From assembly GCA_013388645.1 (NCBI GenBank), contig JACAEV010000118.1, forward strand, positions 1 through 41,689: a stretch of DNA of 41,689 bases, read 5' to 3'. The first letter of the stretch is position 1. Each line of letters starts with the position of its first letter. The notes below the pieces were generated by a model. That model worked only from the letters and a program-made list of their open reading frames with translations, ran no database searches and had not been told where the DNA came from. Of the stretch, positions 38,718 through 41,689 are shown piece by piece. This DNA comes from Syntrophaceae bacterium. GTDB lineage: Bacteria > Desulfobacterota > BSN033 > UBA1163. Made by a program: the position numbers and the translations under genes.

Positions 38718-38840
38718 AAATTGGTTCATCGGCATAAAGTTTGCAGTAATTTTTATAATATAATTAAATCTTGGTTCATATAAACCTTTTATTATCAAAG
38801 GGTTTCAAAATAGGTTTCAGTTTTTTTACTTCAAAATTGA

Positions 38841-38869
38841 TTGACAGAAGTGACAATCTATGGTAATTT
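38841..38869 (+). promoter_or_regulatory. candidate sigma70 promoter of the transglycosylase gene
   Basis: TTGACA-N17-TAATTT, 34 nt before ATG 38904. Confidence 0.5.
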
Positions 38870-38903
38870 TTTAGCCAATTTTTACAGAAGGAATTTAAAT
38901 TCT

Positions 38904-39500
38904 ATGAAGGCCGTCATCACTCTGATGATATTTTTTTGTCTCCTCTATTGGGACCCCGCCGCTTTCGCAGGGATTTATCGGTATGTGGATGAAAATGGAG
39001 TCATTCACTTTACCAATTGTCCAAGAGACCCCAAGTATAAACTTTACATTAGGGAAAATAAAGAAGACGTAGGAGAGGATATTCCATCTTCCTCCATTTC
39101 TTTTATTAAAGATTCTAACCAATATGACTCGCTGATTTCGGAGTTTTCAAAAAAATATCAGGTGGATTTCGCTTTGATTAAGGCGATCATTCGAGCCGAA
39201 TCCGGATTTAATCCTTTTGCTGTTTCAAGAAAAGGGGCGAGGGGATTGATGCAATTGATGCCTGAGACAGCATTCCGGATGAATGTTTCGAATGTCTTTA
39301 ACCCTAAAGAAAATATAGAAGGGGGAGTCCGTTATTTTAAATATCTTCTTTCCCTCTTTGATAATGATCTTCGGCTCTCTTTAGCGGCCTATAATGCCGG
39401 GGAAAACGTGGTGGGTGAGCTCCGTTCAATCCCTCCTTATCGAGAAACGATTGACTATGTCAAGAGAGTATTAAGCTATTATCAGTCCTACAGGCCCTAA
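38904..39500 (+). CDS. lytic transglycosylase (SLT) with N-terminal DUF4124-like segment
   Basis: GIYRYVDENGVIHFTNCP; IIRAESGFNPFAVSRKGARGLMQLMPETA; LAAYNAGE. Confidence 0.93.
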   Translation: MKAVITLMIFFCLLYWDPAAFAGIYRYVDENGVIHFTNCPRDPKYKLYIRENKEDVGEDIPSSSISFIKDSNQYDSLISEFSKKYQVDFALIKAIIRAESGFNPFAVSRKGARGLMQLMPETAFRMNVSNVFNPKENIEGGVRYFKYLLSLFDNDLRLSLAAYNAGENVVGELRSIPPYRETIDYVKRVLSYYQSYRP

Positions 39501-39543
39501 CGGTTCACATTTAAGATTTTAAATTTTAGATTTTTTCTATTCT

Positions 39544-39571
39544 CAATCTGCAATCTACATTCTGCAATTTG
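39544..39571. repeat. heptanucleotide array, 4 degenerate copies of CAATCTG
   Basis: CAATCTG CAATCTA CATTCTG CAATTTG. Confidence 0.65.
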
Positions 39572-39588
39572 AAATCAGATCGCTCCTC

Positions 39589-40149
39589 ATGGAAAAACTT
39601 AACCGGCAGCAGATACTCAACCTCCCTAATGGAATAACGATTCTCAGGATATTGGCCATTCCTGTTATTCTGTTGTTGCTGAACCCCGGACGGGACTACC
39701 AAATCTTCACGGCGTTTTTCTTCTTGGCAGCTGCGGTGACGGATTATATAGATGGTTATTTGGCTCGACGCAGAGGCATGATCACAACGCTTGGAAAGTT
39801 CCTGGACCCTCTAGCCGATAAACTTCTCATCGTCACTGCCCTCATCGCCCTTATTCCGACAAGAGGGATTCCTGTGTGGATGGTCGTCATCATCGTTGGA
39901 AGGGAAATCGCAGTGACCGGATTGAGGGGGATTGCGGTGTCGCAGGGGATCGTCATTGCGGCAAGCACTCTGGGAAAGTACAAAACGGTCTTCGAAGTTG
40001 CTTCTGTCTTCTGCGTGATCATGAAAGGCGGTTCACCTCACATTAATTTCTACAATATCGGAATGGTGCTTCTGTGGATCGCCATGGGGCTAGCTATCCT
40101 CTCCGGGTTCGAATACTTCAGGAAATTTCTAAAATCCATTATTGTTTAA
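39589..40149 (+). CDS. pgsA: CDP-diacylglycerol-glycerol-3-phosphate 3-phosphatidyltransferase
   Basis: LPNGITILRI; DYIDGYLARRRGMITTLGKFLDPLADKLL CDP-alcohol phosphotransferase motif. Confidence 0.96.
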   Translation: MEKLNRQQILNLPNGITILRILAIPVILLLLNPGRDYQIFTAFFFLAAAVTDYIDGYLARRRGMITTLGKFLDPLADKLLIVTALIALIPTRGIPVWMVVIIVGREIAVTGLRGIAVSQGIVIAASTLGKYKTVFEVASVFCVIMKGGSPHINFYNIGMVLLWIAMGLAILSGFEYFRKFLKSIIV

Positions 40150-40217
40150 ATAGAAATCGTTTTCTCTCATTATCCCAATATTCCGCTTTTCCATTATTCC
40201 CATTTTCGTCTTTCCTA

Positions 40218-40246
40218 TTGACATCAAAGCCCAAATCTTGTAATTT
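40218..40246 (+). promoter_or_regulatory. candidate promoter for the tRNA pair
   Basis: TTGACA-N17-TAATTT, about 19 nt before tRNA-Gly. Confidence 0.6.
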
Positions 40247-40264
40247 TTAATCATTGCGGATTAT

Positions 40265-40339
<75 letters not shown>

Positions 40340-40342
40340 GAA

Positions 40343-40417
40343 GGCGGCATAGCCAAGTGGTAAGGCGACGGTCTGCAAAACCGTTATTCACCGGTTCAAA
40401 TCCGGTTGCCGCCTCCA
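40343..40417 (+). tRNA. tRNA-Cys(GCA), CCA encoded
   Basis: GGCGGCA/TGCCGCC acceptor; ACGGT-CTGCAAA-ACCGT anticodon arm; TTCAAAT T-loop. Confidence 0.97.
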
Positions 40418-40425
40418 AAAAAATC

Positions 40426-40459
40426 AAGGGGTTAGACAAATATTGTCTAACCCCTTTTT
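40426..40459 (+). terminator. rho-independent terminator after tRNA-Cys
   Basis: AAGGGGTTAGACAA-ATA-TTGTCTAACCCCTTTTT perfect stem + T-run. Confidence 0.92.
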
Positions 40460-40482
40460 AATTGTCTCACAGCAAATCCTAA

Positions 40483-40721
40483 TTAGGACAATCCTATGAA
40501 ATTCCGGTATTCTCTTATGAATCGCCTGAGATCATCGAGTTTTGTTTGAAGAATTCTGTAAAGTTCTATATTATCAATATCCCCGTAAATATGAACGAAT
40601 CTGTTTCTGAACCTCACCCTTTGCATTAGGGTCTGGGTAATCGGTTCTTCAGACAAACCTTGATATTCTCAATGATGTTTTCTTTTTCATGATCAACGAT
40701 TCTGAAGTATCTATTATCCAT
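40483..40721 (-). pseudogene. HepT/DUF86-like relic
   Basis: Minus strand MQRVRFRNRFVHIYGDIDNIELYRILQTKLDDLRRFIREYRNFIGLS* (40483-40626) has RX4HXY (RNRFVHIY); upstream 31-aa ORF MDNRYFRIV... ends at 40626 in another frame. Confidence 0.65.
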
Positions 40722-40831
40722 AGATTAAAGGATACCAAGTCATTTAAAAGAAAGCAAGTTTAGAAAAAGTAATAAGGTTTTTTCATTGAGCCCTTAACCC
40801 TTATTTTGATAGAATAGGGTTATTGGGCTGA

Positions 40832-40843
40832 CTCAACGTTGAG
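40832..40843. promoter_or_regulatory. perfect palindrome overlapping the ribosome-binding region of the nucleotidyltransferase gene
   Basis: CTCAACGTTGAG, 6 nt before ATG 40850. Confidence 0.45.
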
Positions 40844-40849
40844 GTAGGT

Positions 40850-41356
40850 ATGGAAGAAAAGGTCATTAAGAGGCTGAATAGATTAAAAAAGACAGGAGTG
40901 ATGAAGGATTATGCCATAGGGGGTGCTCATGCAGTAGCCTATTATCTTGAACCAGTTAAAACCCTTGATTTGGATATCTTTGTGTTTGCAGAGTCAGATC
41001 AGGATTTTTACATCTTCCGGACCTATATCAAAAAGGCAGGTTTTAGAATGAGGGGCACTCATGTGATCATTGATGATATGCCTGTTCACTTTCTACGTGG
41101 TTCACTGCACCCATTTATTAATGAGGCAGTTAGAAAGGCAAAAAGGATTAGGGTGAAAAGTATTCCTACCAAGGTCCTCACTGCGGAATATCTGGTCGTT
41201 TCCCTTCTCATGGCTTTCCGGTTGAAAGACAAGATGGTGATCCCCGACCTATTAGAGCTGGTAGATATGGAAAGACTGAGAACAATCATAGAAAGGTTTA
41301 GTGATGAAGAAACTCCTCTGGATCAAAGATTACAAAGAATTTTGGAAAGTATTTAA
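40850..41356 (+). CDS. nucleotidyltransferase-fold protein (AbiEii-like/DUF6036-like)
   Basis: YAIGGAHAVAYYLEPVKTLDLDIFVF matches the hGG...DhD NTase pattern. Confidence 0.75.
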   Translation: MEEKVIKRLNRLKKTGVMKDYAIGGAHAVAYYLEPVKTLDLDIFVFAESDQDFYIFRTYIKKAGFRMRGTHVIIDDMPVHFLRGSLHPFINEAVRKAKRIRVKSIPTKVLTAEYLVVSLLMAFRLKDKMVIPDLLELVDMERLRTIIERFSDEETPLDQRLQRILESI

Positions 41357-41435
41357 TCAAGAGAGGATGAGGGAAAGAAAGAAGTTAAGGTCTCTCTCTT
41401 TTAGAAAGAAACTTGAGATGATGAGAAAAAAATAG
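41304..41435 (+). CDS. 43-aa basic protein overlapping the NTase gene
   Basis: ATG at 41304 (SD-like GAAAGG), MKKLLWIKDYKEFWKVFNQERMRERKKLRSLSFRKKLEMMRKK*; overlaps the upstream CDS by 53 nt in the +1 frame. Confidence 0.6.
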   Translation: MKKLLWIKDYKEFWKVFNQERMRERKKLRSLSFRKKLEMMRKK

Positions 41436-41644
41436 GATAGATTTTCTACGGACCTTTCAAAACAGATTTATTAGTGCCCACTTTTTCTCAACCCTTTAAT
41501 TCCTCCCTCTTATACAGAGGCCTTCCGATATTTCTTTTGAAATATTTTATTGAAAGTCAATCTTTATCATGTGAAAATAATGTTACTTATTTCTGGCAGA
41601 GAGTGATTTTAAAGGAGGCCCTGGTAATAAAGAGTATTGAAAAA

Positions 41645-41689
41645 ATGGATACCAAAGTGGGTGGAAACGTCAAACGCGAATGGATGTTG
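41645..41689 (+). CDS. possible 5' end of a gene truncated by the window edge (MDTKVGGNVKREWML...)
   Basis: Open frame from ATG to window end; AAAGGAGG at 41611 is far from this ATG so the start is uncertain. Confidence 0.3.
   Translation, partial: MDTKVGGNVKREWML

Noticed and set aside
41528-41545. AT-rich hairpin ATATTTC-TTTT-GAAATAT followed by TTTAT
   Set aside because: Short AT-only stem in AT-rich DNA; too weak to call a terminator.

Overview
The window is mostly ordinary bacterial chromosome, with gene content resembling Desulfobacterota/deltaproteobacteria (an inference only). It carries about 40 supported protein-coding genes, one tRNA-Gly/tRNA-Cys pair, and a short accessory segment at the right end. 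Recognisable blocks are: a redox/peptidase/transport group (about 0.1-6.1 kb); pncB and an AmrS-like radical SAM gene; a MinD-like ATPase next to a J-domain/HTH fusion; thioredoxins and a polyprenyl synthetase; dprA-topA-trmFO; an envelope/regulatory run (STAS-HTH, galT, M23, receiver, BON-like, TPR, GT9, EF-Tu-domain protein); an EndoQ-like PHP nuclease; a TetR-TolC-MFP-RND efflux operon; and SLT-pgsA-tRNA-Gly-tRNA-Cys. Points worth a second look: (1) an HtrA-like protein with all three catalytic-triad positions apparently replaced; (2) two copies of a ~150-bp MITE-like element with 21-bp imperfect terminal inverted repeats and two internal hairpins; (3) a nucleotidyltransferase-fold gene with an overlapping 43-codon basic ORF, preceded by palindromes and next to a HepT (RX4HXY) relic, just downstream of the tRNA pair; (4) a MinD-like ATPase beside a degenerate J-domain (HAD instead of HPD) + RodZ-like HTH protein; (5) a STAS-like/HTH regulator with a palindrome next to its promoter; (6) hexamer/heptamer arrays in several spacers. 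No CRISPR array, rRNA, prophage or transposase gene was seen. All family assignments come from reading motifs, not from database searches.
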